A DNA stretch of 64,000 nucleotides, taken from Sphingobacterium arenae (GTDB taxonomy: Bacteria > Bacteroidota > Bacteroidia > Sphingobacteriales > Sphingobacteriaceae). Positions within the stretch are counted from its first letter, which is position 1, and the number at the start of each line of letters is the position of its first letter. The stretch lies in contig NZ_JACNYK010000001.1 of the NCBI RefSeq assembly GCF_014692505.1, positions 939,922 through 1,003,921 on the forward strand, written 5' to 3'. Shown piece by piece: positions 25,932 to 35,345 of the stretch. A program made the translations under genes and the position numbers. A model generated the notes under the pieces. The model was not told the DNA's origin, searched no databases, and was given only the letters and a program-made list of their open reading frames with translations.

Positions 25932-27812
25932 ATGGTACGCACTACAACCCCACAGAACTTCTTGATAAACCTCCTGTTCGTCATATCTGCCGTGTTTCTG
26001 GCAACACCTCTTTCGGCCCAACGTTATATGGAATATTTAGACCGTGGATTGATTGCGGTTAAAACGGGCGATAATAGCGCATTTCTCAGTTGGCGTCTGC
26101 TCGCAACGGATGCGTATAATCTTCCTTTTCACCTTTATCGACAATACGGAGGAGAGGAAAAGGTGCGCCTTACCGATCAACCGTTGATGAAAGGAACAAA
26201 CTTCGAAGATAAACAAGTCAATTTAACGAAAGACGTAACCTATACGTTGGTTAGTGTGCAAAACCAACAGGAAAACTTCGAAGCCGAGCTGAAACTGGCA
26301 AAGAATACACCTGTAAGGCAGTATTTGGAGATTCCACTACAAATCCCGGCAGGTTATACGCCGGGAGATGCATCTGTAGGGGATTTAGATGGCGATGGCA
26401 TATATGAAATTATCATACATCAAACGGGAAAGGGACATGACAATGCGCATAATGGTATCACGACCGATCCTATTTTTCAGGCATATAAACTTGATGGCAC
26501 TTTTCTTTGGGAAATTAACCTCGGAAAAAATATTCGGGAGGGTGCTCACTACACACAATTTATGGTGTACGATTTGGATGGAGACGGATTTGCAGAGTTC
26601 GTATGTAAAACGGCAGACGGTACAAAAGACGGCCTCGGAAAGATAATAGGCGATGCCGATGCGGATTGGCGGGATACCGACAGCAACTCGTCTACCTATG
26701 GTCGTATTTTAGAGGGGCCAGAATACTTGACTGTTTTTGACGGACGTACAGGTGCGGCGGTCAGCACCGTGGATTATCTTCCGGAAAGAGGTGATCTTCG
26801 CAGTTGGGGAGATACTCGAGCGAATCGCTCCGAACGTTATCTGGCAGCGATTGCTTATTTAGATGGAACGAATCCTAGTCTTGTCATGACACGAGGTTAT
26901 TATGAACGGACGACACTAGCCGCTTGGGATTTTAAAGATGGAAAATTAGTGAGCCGTTGGGTTTTTGATACGAAAACGGGTAAACATCCCTATGCGGGAC
27001 AAGGCTATCATAGTCTATCGGTGGCTGACGTAGACCAAGATGGAAAAGACGAAATCATATTCGGTGCGATGTGCATCGATGATGACGGTACTGGATTATA
27101 TACAACAGGTTTAGGACATGGCGATGCATTGCATGTAACCGATTTAGATCCGGACCGTCCGGGCTTGGAGGCGTTTGGTATACATGAATTGAAAGGTGGA
27201 CGTAAAGGTGTAGGAGCGGCACTTCGCGATGCAAGAACGGGGGAAGTGCTCTTTAAAGGTGCCATTGATCAGGACGTAGGAAGAGGAGTAGCGGCCAATA
27301 TAGATCCTAATTATCGCGGCGCCTATATGTGGTGGCTGGGTTCAAAAGGCGTGTACGATATGAAAGGAAACCGCGTTGGGGATGCCCCACGGTCAACCAA
27401 CTTTCTCATTTGGTGGGATGCCGATTTGAGCCGGGAGTTGTTGAACAGTAATTATATAGAGAAATATCAACAGGGTGTTATTTTTAGAGCCGAAGGAGCT
27501 TCCTCCATTAATGGATCAAAAAGCACTCCTAATCTGAGCGCAGATATCTTCGGTGACTGGCGGGAGGAACTGGTTATTCGTTCGGATGATAATCAATCCT
27601 TACGGATATACACGACAAGCATTCCGACAGAATATCGGTTGTATACCTTGATGCATGATCCCGTATACCGTTTGAGTATCGCTTGGCAAAATGTGGCCTA
27701 TAACCAACCACCTCACACCGGCTTTTATCTCGGAACAGGGATGACCTTGCCGGTCGAGACGCCGGACATACGTATTGTAAAACCTGATCGAGAATTAAAA
27801 ACAAAAAAATAA
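25932..27812 (+). CDS. PL11 rhamnogalacturonan lyase
   Basis: A 626-residue exported protein (signal peptide ending near TPLSAQ). The mature start RYMEYLDRGLIAVKTG and the propeller motifs VGDLDGDGIYEI, VYDLDGDGFAEF and VADVDQDGKDEIIFG are typical of PL11 (YesW/YesX) lyases, which bind several calcium ions in the blades. Further conserved blocks are WGDTRANRSERYLA and GLGHGDALHVTDLDP. It cleaves the rhamnose-(1,4)-galacturonate bond of the RG-I backbone by beta-elimination, leaving an unsaturated galacturonate for GH105. Whether it is endo (YesW-like) or exo (YesX-like) cannot be decided by eye. It lies 17 bp after GH28 and 13 bp before CE12, clearly co-transcribed. This gene is the strongest evidence for RG-I as substrate. 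Confidence 0.94.
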   Translation: MVRTTTPQNFLINLLFVISAVFLATPLSAQRYMEYLDRGLIAVKTGDNSAFLSWRLLATDAYNLPFHLYRQYGGEEKVRLTDQPLMKGTNFEDKQVNLTKDVTYTLVSVQNQQENFEAELKLAKNTPVRQYLEIPLQIPAGYTPGDASVGDLDGDGIYEIIIHQTGKGHDNAHNGITTDPIFQAYKLDGTFLWEINLGKNIREGAHYTQFMVYDLDGDGFAEFVCKTADGTKDGLGKIIGDADADWRDTDSNSSTYGRILEGPEYLTVFDGRTGAAVSTVDYLPERGDLRSWGDTRANRSERYLAAIAYLDGTNPSLVMTRGYYERTTLAAWDFKDGKLVSRWVFDTKTGKHPYAGQGYHSLSVADVDQDGKDEIIFGAMCIDDDGTGLYTTGLGHGDALHVTDLDPDRPGLEAFGIHELKGGRKGVGAALRDARTGEVLFKGAIDQDVGRGVAANIDPNYRGAYMWWLGSKGVYDMKGNRVGDAPRSTNFLIWWDADLSRELLNSNYIEKYQQGVIFRAEGASSINGSKSTPNLSADIFGDWREELVIRSDDNQSLRIYTTSIPTEYRLYTLMHDPVYRLSIAWQNVAYNQPPHTGFYLGTGMTLPVETPDIRIVKPDRELKTKK

Positions 27813-27825
27813 AGACGACAAAAAG

Positions 27826-28584
27826 ATGATAAAGCAATTGACGGTCATCGTATTAGCAGTATGTCTTTTTTCTTTTGGAAAACAAGATCGACCGACGATT
27901 TATTTGATTGGAGATTCTACGGTAAGAAATAGTAATCAGGCGTATTGGGGTTGGGGATCGCTAATCGGCGAATTTTTGGATACGACACAAGTGGTTTTGG
28001 CCAACCATGCCATGGCGGGTCGGAGTACACGTACTTTTCGGAAAGAAGGACGCTGGGATAAGGTGAAGGAAAATATGAAACCTGGTGATTACCTGTTGAT
28101 TCAATTTGGACATAATGAGGGCAGTAAGCCGGATACAACCCGACAAGGCTATCGAGGTGTGTTAAGAGGAATCGGACAAGACTCCATTACGTTGGATTGG
28201 GGAAATGGGGAAAGAGAAATAGTACGCACCTATGGTGAAAATTTACGCCGTTTTGTACGGGAGGCGAAGCAGATAGGTGCCGCTCCGATATTGGTTTCGA
28301 TGATTCCACGAAATCAATGGGATGAGCAGGGAAACGTGAAGCGCGCGAATCAGGATTTCGGTCTATGGGCAAGGCAGATTGCAGAAGAGGAACAGGTCCC
28401 CTTTATCGATCTGAATGAAATTACCGCCAAAAAATACGATAACATGGGGCCGGAACAGGTGAAAACGAAGTATTTTCCGGGAGACCATACCCACACTAAT
28501 TATGAGGGAGCTATGGAGAATGCGGCTTCGGTGATAGAAGGTTTAAGAAATGTAGAACATCCATTGGTAAAATATATAAAATGA
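27826..28584 (+). CDS. CE12 rhamnogalacturonan acetylesterase, first copy
   Basis: A 252-residue SGNH hydrolase with a short signal peptide (MIKQLTVIVLAVCLFSFG). Catalytic blocks: YLIGDSTVRN with Ser31, the Gly block AMAGRSTRTF, LLIQFGHNEGSKPD (Asn block) and the Asp/His block PGDHTHTNYEGA. CE12 enzymes remove acetyl groups from galacturonate in RG-I so that lyases and hydrolases can act. The gene starts 13 bp after PL11, and its last codons overlap the start of a second CE12 gene. Between the Asn block and the C-terminus it has a moderately long insertion (RGVLRGIGQDSITLDWGNGE) typical of Bacteroidota members. Assignment is firm; the exact acetyl position is unknown. Confidence 0.92.
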   Translation: MIKQLTVIVLAVCLFSFGKQDRPTIYLIGDSTVRNSNQAYWGWGSLIGEFLDTTQVVLANHAMAGRSTRTFRKEGRWDKVKENMKPGDYLLIQFGHNEGSKPDTTRQGYRGVLRGIGQDSITLDWGNGEREIVRTYGENLRRFVREAKQIGAAPILVSMIPRNQWDEQGNVKRANQDFGLWARQIAEEEQVPFIDLNEITAKKYDNMGPEQVKTKYFPGDHTHTNYEGAMENAASVIEGLRNVEHPLVKYIK

Positions 28585-29378
28585 CGAACAACAAAATTAG
28601 CATAACGTTATCTTTTATTTTATTGGTATGGAGCTTATGCTCTTTTATCGAGAAGAAAGACAAACCTACTCTTTTTCTGATCGGAGATTCTACGGTAAAA
28701 ACTGGGCGAGGGGACGGTGGCAACGGACAATGGGGATGGGGCAGTTTTATCGCAGATTATTTTAATCTGAAACAGATCGATGTGCAGAATAAGGCATTGG
28801 GCGGAACGAGCAGCCGTACATTTTACAACAATCCGAAACTATGGCAACAGGTCTTGGATAGCATCCGGCCGGGAGATTACGTCCTCATGCAGTTTGGCCA
28901 TAATGATGCCAGTCCGATTGTAGACACCTCGCGTGCGCGTGGTACGATCAAAGGAAACGGCGACGATTATCAAGAGGTGAAAAACCCGCTACTACAACAG
29001 AAAGAAATAGTTTATAGTTACGGATACTATCTACGCTTATTTGTGAAGAATATTCGGGATAAAGGAGCTACGGCGATTGTCTGCTCGCCTATTCCCCGAA
29101 ATCGTTGGGAGGGAGACAAAGTAATCCGATCAGATTATGCCATATGGGCAAAAGAAGCCGCACAACAAGCCGATGCATTTTTTATCCCGTTGGAAGATTT
29201 GATTATAGCCGAATATGAAAAAAGCGGAAAAGCAGAAGTAGGCCGTTTATTTTTTGATCCAAAAGATCATACCCATACGTTGAAAGCTGGGGCAGAAGTG
29301 AACGCATCGTTAATAGCAGATTATTTGGGGAAAAATCTCGAAATAGGATTGAAAAAGTATCTGGTATCTCCTAATTAG
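28581..29378 (+). CDS. CE12 rhamnogalacturonan acetylesterase, second copy
   Basis: A 265-residue paralogue of the preceding gene, starting inside its last codons (ATGA overlap). Catalytic blocks: FLIGDSTVKTG with Ser37, ALGGTSSRTFY, VLMQFGHNDASP and PKDHTHTLKAGAE. It has a longer loop after the Ser block (GRGDGGNGQWGWG) and differs widely from copy one outside the motifs, so this is an old duplication or independent recruitment rather than a recent tandem copy. The N-terminal hydrophobic stretch ISITLSFILLVWSLC may be a signal peptide. The pair could split the work between O2 and O3 acetyl groups of galacturonate, which is an inference. Confidence 0.91.
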   Translation: MTNNKISITLSFILLVWSLCSFIEKKDKPTLFLIGDSTVKTGRGDGGNGQWGWGSFIADYFNLKQIDVQNKALGGTSSRTFYNNPKLWQQVLDSIRPGDYVLMQFGHNDASPIVDTSRARGTIKGNGDDYQEVKNPLLQQKEIVYSYGYYLRLFVKNIRDKGATAIVCSPIPRNRWEGDKVIRSDYAIWAKEAAQQADAFFIPLEDLIIAEYEKSGKAEVGRLFFDPKDHTHTLKAGAEVNASLIADYLGKNLEIGLKKYLVSPN

Positions 29379-29422
29379 TTTCTGGTAATTTTTGATTAGT
29401 TACGAATCACGAAAAACAACAA

Positions 29423-31018
29423 ATGAAAAAAATAAGCATCAGTCTGATTTACGTTTTAGCACTATTCGACATCGTTGTGGCGCAGCAAGTTGCTGAGCGA
29501 CCAAATATTGTCTTAATTCTGGCCGACGATATGGGCTATTCGGATTTAGGTTGTTTTGGATCCGAGATACAGACACCTTATCTGGATAGTATGGCGCAAG
29601 GCGGCGTTAAAATGACCAATTTTTACAATGCTTCGCGCTGTTGTCCGTCTCGGGCATCGTTGCTTACAGGGGTATATCCCCACCAAGCAGGGATAGGAGA
29701 CATGATGAACACCCGACCCTATCCCGCCTATCAGGGATACTTGAACCGCGAGACGGTTACACTCGCAGAAGTATTGGGAAGCGCTGGTTATGGTACGTAT
29801 ATGACAGGGAAGTGGCATGTGGGGCAGACAGAGGAACACTGGCCACTACAGCGTGGTTTTGATCGGTTTTATGGTCTTATTGATGGGGCAAATAGTTATT
29901 TTGAGAACAGACCTTATCGACCCAATCAAAAGCTGACTATTGCCTTGGATAACAAAGAAATAACACCGCCTCAAAACTATTATAGTACCGATGCCTACAC
30001 CGACTATGCTATTTCGTTCATAGAGGGACACCTACAGGAGCGAAAAACAGATCCGTTTTTTCTTTATATCGCCTATCAAGCACCACATTGGCCATTACAT
30101 GCCAAACCGGAAGACATTGCACGCTATCAAGGGAAATATATGGATGGTTGGGAGGCTGTTCGTCAGCGACGATTTGAAAAGCAACAAACATTAGGCTTGT
30201 TTCCGTCGTCGACGGAGTTGTCTTCATTAGATACAACCATCGGCAATTGGAAGGATCTTTCATGCGAAGAAAAAGTACATTGGGATGAACGTATGTCCGT
30301 GTATGCAGCGATGGTAGATGCCATCGATCAAAATGTCGGTAGGTTAGTAGAGCATCTACGTAAAAACGGTCAATTGGAGAACACGATCTTCTTGTTCCTA
30401 TCCGATAATGGGGCAAGTAACGAAACGATAACCAACCAAGGGTTCACGGAAGAAATCAGAGCTGCCAATTTCTTTCCAGCGAGTCATCCCAGATCTTTTA
30501 CGGCATATGGAAAGGAAGGTGCTGTGGTGAGTAATACCCCTTTTCGTAAGTTCAAACATTGGGAGTTTGAAGGGGGGAATGCCACAAGTTTTATTGCCTA
30601 TGGCCCCAACTATATTCCACAAGGTTTCCAGATTGACCAGCCGGCGCATCTGATTGATATTATGCCCTCTTTAGTGGGATGGGCGGATGCCACTTACCCG
30701 AAGGAATTTACCGGACATATTATCCAACCTATGGAGGGTAAAGCTCTGCAGGCGATATGGAAACAGGAGATAATAGACGAAGATCGAGCGATTTGCTTTG
30801 AACACGAGGGGAATAAAGCTGTTCGGAAAGGAAAATGGAAGTTGGTGGCGGAATACCCGGAGGATATCTGGTATCTCTATGACTTGGCGCAGGACCGGAC
30901 GGAAAATACCGATGTGAAAGATATGTATCCGCAGGTCTTGAAAGAGTTAACAGCTATTTATGAGGCTTGGGCGGATCGTGTCGGCGTGATACCATACCAG
31001 AAGCTGGATAAAAAATGA
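29423..31018 (+). CDS. S1-family sulfatase (arylsulfatase type)
   Basis: A 531-residue periplasmic sulfatase with signal peptide (ends near DIVVAQ). It opens with NIVLILADDMGYSDLGCFG (metal-binding aspartates) and has the maturation motif CCPSRASLLTG. There Cys73 is the residue expected to become formylglycine. Further blocks: TGKWHVGQ, and FLFLSDNGASNE with the distal metal ligands. An anaerobic or aerobic maturase is needed and is not in this window. It is the last gene of the GH28-PL11-CE12-CE12 operon, 44 bp after CE12. Plant RG-I is not normally sulfated, so the enzyme suggests a sulfated rhamnose-rich polymer (algal or other) as an additional or true substrate. Confidence 0.9.
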   Translation: MKKISISLIYVLALFDIVVAQQVAERPNIVLILADDMGYSDLGCFGSEIQTPYLDSMAQGGVKMTNFYNASRCCPSRASLLTGVYPHQAGIGDMMNTRPYPAYQGYLNRETVTLAEVLGSAGYGTYMTGKWHVGQTEEHWPLQRGFDRFYGLIDGANSYFENRPYRPNQKLTIALDNKEITPPQNYYSTDAYTDYAISFIEGHLQERKTDPFFLYIAYQAPHWPLHAKPEDIARYQGKYMDGWEAVRQRRFEKQQTLGLFPSSTELSSLDTTIGNWKDLSCEEKVHWDERMSVYAAMVDAIDQNVGRLVEHLRKNGQLENTIFLFLSDNGASNETITNQGFTEEIRAANFFPASHPRSFTAYGKEGAVVSNTPFRKFKHWEFEGGNATSFIAYGPNYIPQGFQIDQPAHLIDIMPSLVGWADATYPKEFTGHIIQPMEGKALQAIWKQEIIDEDRAICFEHEGNKAVRKGKWKLVAEYPEDIWYLYDLAQDRTENTDVKDMYPQVLKELTAIYEAWADRVGVIPYQKLDKK

Positions 31019-31026
31019 GCATTTCT

Positions 31027-31071
31027 CAGGATACAGCAGGTTGCCCGGGAAGAAATTACGCCGTATTATAG
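31027..31071 (+). promoter_or_regulatory. Direct-repeat operator and -7 box of the GH105 operon
   Basis: CAGGATAC (31027-31034) and CAGGTTGC (31037-31044) precede a TATTATAG -7 box at 31064-31071, spacing 37 bp. The operator starts only 9 bp after the sulfatase stop codon, which indicates a new transcription unit here. Confidence 0.7.
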
Positions 31072-31112
31072 TTGCGTCAAATATAGATCAAGTAATTTAT
31101 TTCAATAATACG

Positions 31113-32273
31113 ATGAGTAGTAAAAAGAGAACGATATATAGTCTCCTGTTGTTGACAGCGGTTATCATGAGTGCCTGTGCATCCAAAAAGCAGTTGGTTT
31201 CCAAAAAGGAGGACAAGCATGAGGTATTGGAAATCTTGCGGCAAACCAACAACTATTTTATGGAGAAATGGCCGGATACGAAGAAACCTATTTATACGAC
31301 CCGTTGGCGTCCAAGTAATATTTGGACAAGGGGAGTGTATTATGAGGGCTTAATGGCGCTATATAAAATTGATCCCGACAAACGATATTATGATTATGCG
31401 GTGGATTGGGGAAATAATCATGCATGGGGATTGCGTAACGGTACAGAAACCCGTAATGGCGATGATCAAAACTGCGGTCAAACCTATCTGGATCTTTATG
31501 AAATAGATCCACAGCCGGAACGTATAGCGGATATTAAAAAGAATATCGATTTCGTCATCGCATCGGGAAAAGTGGATGACTGGACCTGGATAGATGCTAT
31601 TCAGATGGCAATGCCTATCTATGCAAAACTAGGGGTCATGTATGATGATGAACAATACTTTGACTATATGTACAAGATGTATGTGCACTCGCGTGATGTT
31701 GAAGGTGGCGGTTTATATAATCGAGAAGATAAGCTTTGGTGGCGCGACAAGGATTTTGTTCCACCGTATAAAGAACCTAACGGAGAAGATTGTTATTGGT
31801 CGCGTGGAAACGGTTGGGTAGTGGCGGCTTTAGTGCGCGTATTAGATCTTCTACCCGAAAACCAAAAGCATCGTGCGGAATATCTACAGGATTTTGAGGC
31901 GCTTATGGAAGGAGTTCTTGCTACACAACGGGAAGACGGCTTCTGGAATGTCAGCATGCACGATCCAACCCATTTCGGTGGCCGTGAGACGAGCGGAACA
32001 GCTCTTTTTGTATACGGAATGGCCTGGGGTATTAATCAAGGTATTCTGGACGCTGCCGTTTACCGCCCAGCTATGGAGAAGGCATGGAAAGCCATGGTAA
32101 ACGAAGCGGTTCACCCGTCTGGGTTTTTAGGCTATCTTCAAGGAACCGGAAAAGAGCCCAAGGATGGACAACCCGTTAGCTACGCGAGCGTACCTGATTT
32201 TGAAGATTACGGGCTCGGGTGTTTCTTGTTGGCGGGCACAGAAGTGTATCGGTTATTAGAAGCCGAAATGTAA
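31113..32273 (+). CDS. GH105 unsaturated rhamnogalacturonyl hydrolase, lipoprotein
   Basis: A 386-residue lipoprotein: the signal sequence ends in the lipobox VIMSAC. The alpha/alpha-barrel carries the YteR/YesR-type blocks DDWTWIDAIQMAMP (catalytic Asp) and YWSRGNGWVVAALVRVLD. It removes the 4,5-unsaturated galacturonate left at the non-reducing end by PL11. The start at 31113 fits both the lipobox and the promoter, whose -7 box ends at 31071; a TTG-initiated longer frame from 31041 would begin upstream of the transcript. It heads a four-gene operon with GH2, rhaM and GH106. Together with PL11 it completes backbone degradation. Lipidation implies a membrane-anchored periplasmic or surface position. 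Confidence 0.91.
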   Translation: MSSKKRTIYSLLLLTAVIMSACASKKQLVSKKEDKHEVLEILRQTNNYFMEKWPDTKKPIYTTRWRPSNIWTRGVYYEGLMALYKIDPDKRYYDYAVDWGNNHAWGLRNGTETRNGDDQNCGQTYLDLYEIDPQPERIADIKKNIDFVIASGKVDDWTWIDAIQMAMPIYAKLGVMYDDEQYFDYMYKMYVHSRDVEGGGLYNREDKLWWRDKDFVPPYKEPNGEDCYWSRGNGWVVAALVRVLDLLPENQKHRAEYLQDFEALMEGVLATQREDGFWNVSMHDPTHFGGRETSGTALFVYGMAWGINQGILDAAVYRPAMEKAWKAMVNEAVHPSGFLGYLQGTGKEPKDGQPVSYASVPDFEDYGLGCFLLAGTEVYRLLEAEM

Positions 32274-32387
32274 ATCAGATTGCTGCATAAGACAACTATT
32301 ATTTACGTTGAGTGCTAATCCGTCATGGGAACAAAAGAATAAATGAAGATAATATACACGTAGGAAAAGAGATTAAAACCTAGAGAT
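32274..32387. other. Gap between GH105 and the second GH2
   Basis: A 114-bp gap with no terminator. A partial half-site pair (CAGATTGC at 32276 and CATAAGAC at 32286) is present, but no -7 box lies 37 bp downstream, so readthrough from the GH105 promoter is the simpler view. Confidence 0.35.
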
Positions 32388-35345
32388 ATGAAAAAACTTT
32401 ATATAACGATATGTGTCTTGTTGTTGGGGGTAACAACGTTTGCACAACCCCGGCAGACTTACAGTTTTAATGCAGGATGGAAAATTCACAAGGGCGATTT
32501 ACAAGATGCCCAGCAGCCCGAATTGGATGATAAGGAATGGAGAAGTGTGACATTACCATACGCCTGGAATGAGGACGAAGCTTTTGCTAAACCCATACAT
32601 GAACATAGCACGGATGTAGTTTGGTATCGCAAGACGTTTATATTACCAGCTGATGTACCGTTAGAAAAGGTGTTTTTGGAATTTGAAGGGGTACGTTTCG
32701 GAGCGGAATTTTATCTCAACGGTATTTGGATAGGTCGTCATGAAAACGGCGTCATGGCAGCGGGTTTAGACATCTCTCAGCATATTTTGCAAAAAGGAGA
32801 AAATGTCCTTGCTGTTCGAACGGATAACGATTGGCGATATAGGGAAAAAGCAACCAACAGCATTTTCCAATGGAACGATAAAAACTTTAATGCGAATTAT
32901 GGCGGTATTCCGAAAAATGTATGGATTCATTTTACCGGCGGTACATACCAGACCCTGCCCTTATATTCCAATTTAGGAACAAAGGGCGTATATGTATATG
33001 CGCAGAACATCGATATTTCCAAAAAGAAGTTGGATCTTCATGTAGAATCCGAAGTAAAAAATGAAACATCTACGGTTTCTAAGGGGCAATTTGTCGTGGA
33101 AGTAAGGGATGCATCTGGTGTGGTCGTACAGACATTTGAAAATCCATTTTCACTGGCAGCAGGAACTACAGAAATTATCCGGGCACAATCTAAATTAGAC
33201 AATGTCAATTTCTGGAATTGGGGATACGGTTACCTATATACCCTAACGTCTAAATTGGTCGTTGATGGAGAAACGATCGATGCGGTTGATACGCGTACCG
33301 GATTCCGGAAAACCGCATTTCGGGACGGTATGGTTTATCTCAACGACCAGGTCTTGATGATGAAAGGATATGCCCAACGAACGAGCAATGAATGGCCTGC
33401 AGTAGGGCTCTCCGTTGCCCCATGGATAAGTGACTATAGCAATAAGTTGATGGTGGAAAGCAATGCGAATCTAGTTCGTTGGATGCATGTCGCGCCTTGG
33501 CGCCAAGACGTGGAATCTTGTGACCGTGTTGGCCTGATGCAGATGCTCCCCGCTGGCGATGCGGAAAGGGATGTGGAAGGCCGCCGATGGGAGCAGCGGA
33601 CAGAATTGATGCGAGATGCAATTATCTACTACCGGAACAGTCCGAGTGTCCTGTTTTGGGAAAGTGGAAATGAATCCATCTCTGAAGAACACATGGCCGA
33701 GATGATCGCCATTCGTGACCAATATGATCCGCATGGTGGACGTGCCATCGGATCCCGTGAAATGCTGGATAGCAAGCTGGCTGAGTATGGTGGAGAGATG
33801 CTTTATATCAATAAAAGTGCTAGGCATCCGATGATTGCTACCGAGTATATGCGCGATGAAGGTTTGCGTAAATACTGGGATGAATATACCTATCCCTTCC
33901 ACAAGGAGGGGGCAGGCCCGCTGTATAAAGGTAATGATGCCAGCGACTACAACAGAAATCAGGATCAACATGCCATGGAGACGGTTCGTCGCTGGTGGGA
34001 ATACTGGAAAGTACGTCCAGGAACGGGAAAAAGGGCCAGCTCAGGCGGTGTAAATATTATTTTTTCTGACTCTAATACGCATTATAGAGGGAAGGAGAAC
34101 TATCGTCGCAGCGGAGAGGTAGACGCTATGCGGATTCCGAAAGATGCGTATTATGCACATCAAGTGATGTGGGATGGCTGGGTCGACCCAGACCCCAAAG
34201 GGTTGCACATCATCGGGCATTGGAATTATCCAACAGATACGAAAAAGGATATACACGTCGTTAGTGCAGGTGAAAAAGTAGAGCTTTTTGTGAACGGACA
34301 GAGCCAGGGATTTGGTGATCGTTCCTATCAGTTTCTGTTTACTTTTCCGCAAATAGCTTTTGCGGCCGGTGAACTGAAAGCACGTTCCTATGATGAAAAT
34401 GATAAGGTGTTAAACGAAAAAACGATACAAACGGCAGGCGAACCGTATCGGGTAAAACTAAATTATAAGCACGGCGATAACGGTTTATATGCCGATGGCA
34501 ATGATATGGTTTTAGTCGACGTGGAAGTGTTGGACAAGGAAGGAAGACGTTGCCCCACAGCGACCCATATGATTGATTTTCGTTTGGATGGGCCTATGGA
34601 TTGGCGGGGCGGTATTGCGCAAGGGCCCAATAATTACATCCTTTCCGAATCGTTACCGGTAGAAGCAGGCGTAAACAGGGTTATGCTGCGTACCCGATTT
34701 GGTGAAGCTGGAGGAGTGAAAATCCAGGCACAATCAAATGGTCTTGTCGCCGATAGCCTTATATGGGAAGTTTCTCCTATCTCGGATAAAAATGGGCTTT
34801 TTGTGAAAAATGCCGGAATAGGATTGCCCCTGAATTTAGATAGAGGGGAAGGTTTGCAAGAGGAACCATTAAAGCAACGGCGTATAACTCTGCCGATACA
34901 GAAAGTGCAGGCAGGTGCAAATCAAGAAATGGCAGTCTCTACCTATGATGATAATGAGCTGACGGACTGGGTAAACGATGGATCTCTTCAAAACGCTTGG
35001 ATAGAATATACCCTGGCAAAGAAATCGACTATTGACGAGATTGATCTAAAATTGAATAACTTCAGATCCAGAAGCTATCCGTTGCAGGTTTTCGTTGATG
35101 ACAAACTGGTATTTGATGGAAATACAGAAACAACATTAGGGTATTATACCTTAGAAATTCCACGTACCCAAGGACGCCGCGTGAAAATCCAGCTGAAGGG
35201 AAGTTCCGTTGTTGCTGCGGAGAACCAGCATGCCGAAATTGGTGGAAAAAAATTGGATGACGGCGTGACAAGAGATGATATCGGTGCAAAAGGTAGGTTG
35301 AGTATTATTGAAATAGATATCCACAAAAAAATAAACAACAGATGA
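32388..35345 (+). CDS. GH2 family glycosidase with C-terminal DUF4982 and discoidin-like domains
   Basis: A 985-residue exported enzyme (signal peptide ending at VTTFAQ). The N-terminal sugar-binding domain (DKEWRSVTLPYAWNEDEAF) and Ig-like domain are followed by a TIM barrel. Its acid/base is Glu429 in WESGNES and its nucleophile Glu486 in MIATEYMRDEG. After about residue 640 comes a DUF4982-type domain (VELFVNGQSQGFG), another Ig-like domain, and a C-terminal F5/8-like beta-sandwich (about 840-980). It should act on beta-galactosides or beta-glucuronides in RG-I side chains. It differs strongly from the GH2 at 21338, so two specificities are likely. Its stop overlaps the start of rhaM (ATGA). 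Confidence 0.86.
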   Translation: MKKLYITICVLLLGVTTFAQPRQTYSFNAGWKIHKGDLQDAQQPELDDKEWRSVTLPYAWNEDEAFAKPIHEHSTDVVWYRKTFILPADVPLEKVFLEFEGVRFGAEFYLNGIWIGRHENGVMAAGLDISQHILQKGENVLAVRTDNDWRYREKATNSIFQWNDKNFNANYGGIPKNVWIHFTGGTYQTLPLYSNLGTKGVYVYAQNIDISKKKLDLHVESEVKNETSTVSKGQFVVEVRDASGVVVQTFENPFSLAAGTTEIIRAQSKLDNVNFWNWGYGYLYTLTSKLVVDGETIDAVDTRTGFRKTAFRDGMVYLNDQVLMMKGYAQRTSNEWPAVGLSVAPWISDYSNKLMVESNANLVRWMHVAPWRQDVESCDRVGLMQMLPAGDAERDVEGRRWEQRTELMRDAIIYYRNSPSVLFWESGNESISEEHMAEMIAIRDQYDPHGGRAIGSREMLDSKLAEYGGEMLYINKSARHPMIATEYMRDEGLRKYWDEYTYPFHKEGAGPLYKGNDASDYNRNQDQHAMETVRRWWEYWKVRPGTGKRASSGGVNIIFSDSNTHYRGKENYRRSGEVDAMRIPKDAYYAHQVMWDGWVDPDPKGLHIIGHWNYPTDTKKDIHVVSAGEKVELFVNGQSQGFGDRSYQFLFTFPQIAFAAGELKARSYDENDKVLNEKTIQTAGEPYRVKLNYKHGDNGLYADGNDMVLVDVEVLDKEGRRCPTATHMIDFRLDGPMDWRGGIAQGPNNYILSESLPVEAGVNRVMLRTRFGEAGGVKIQAQSNGLVADSLIWEVSPISDKNGLFVKNAGIGLPLNLDRGEGLQEEPLKQRRITLPIQKVQAGANQEMAVSTYDDNELTDWVNDGSLQNAWIEYTLAKKSTIDEIDLKLNNFRSRSYPLQVFVDDKLVFDGNTETTLGYYTLEIPRTQGRRVKIQLKGSSVVAAENQHAEIGGKKLDDGVTRDDIGAKGRLSIIEIDIHKKINNR

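Noticed and set aside
31041..31112. TTG-started extension of the GH105 lipoprotein
   Set aside because: It would begin in the operator region and would put the lipobox too far from the N-terminus.
32276..32293. CAGATTGC and CATAAGAC, 10 bp apart, before the second GH2 gene
   Set aside because: Both half-sites deviate from the consensus and no TAnnTTnG-like box lies 37 bp downstream; the gene is more simply read from the GH105 promoter.
33471..33971. Minus-strand open frame of 166 codons inside the second GH2 gene
   Set aside because: It lies wholly antisense to a well-supported enzyme gene, has no family-like motif and no promoter or signal sequence; similar antisense frames across the window were dismissed for the same reason.
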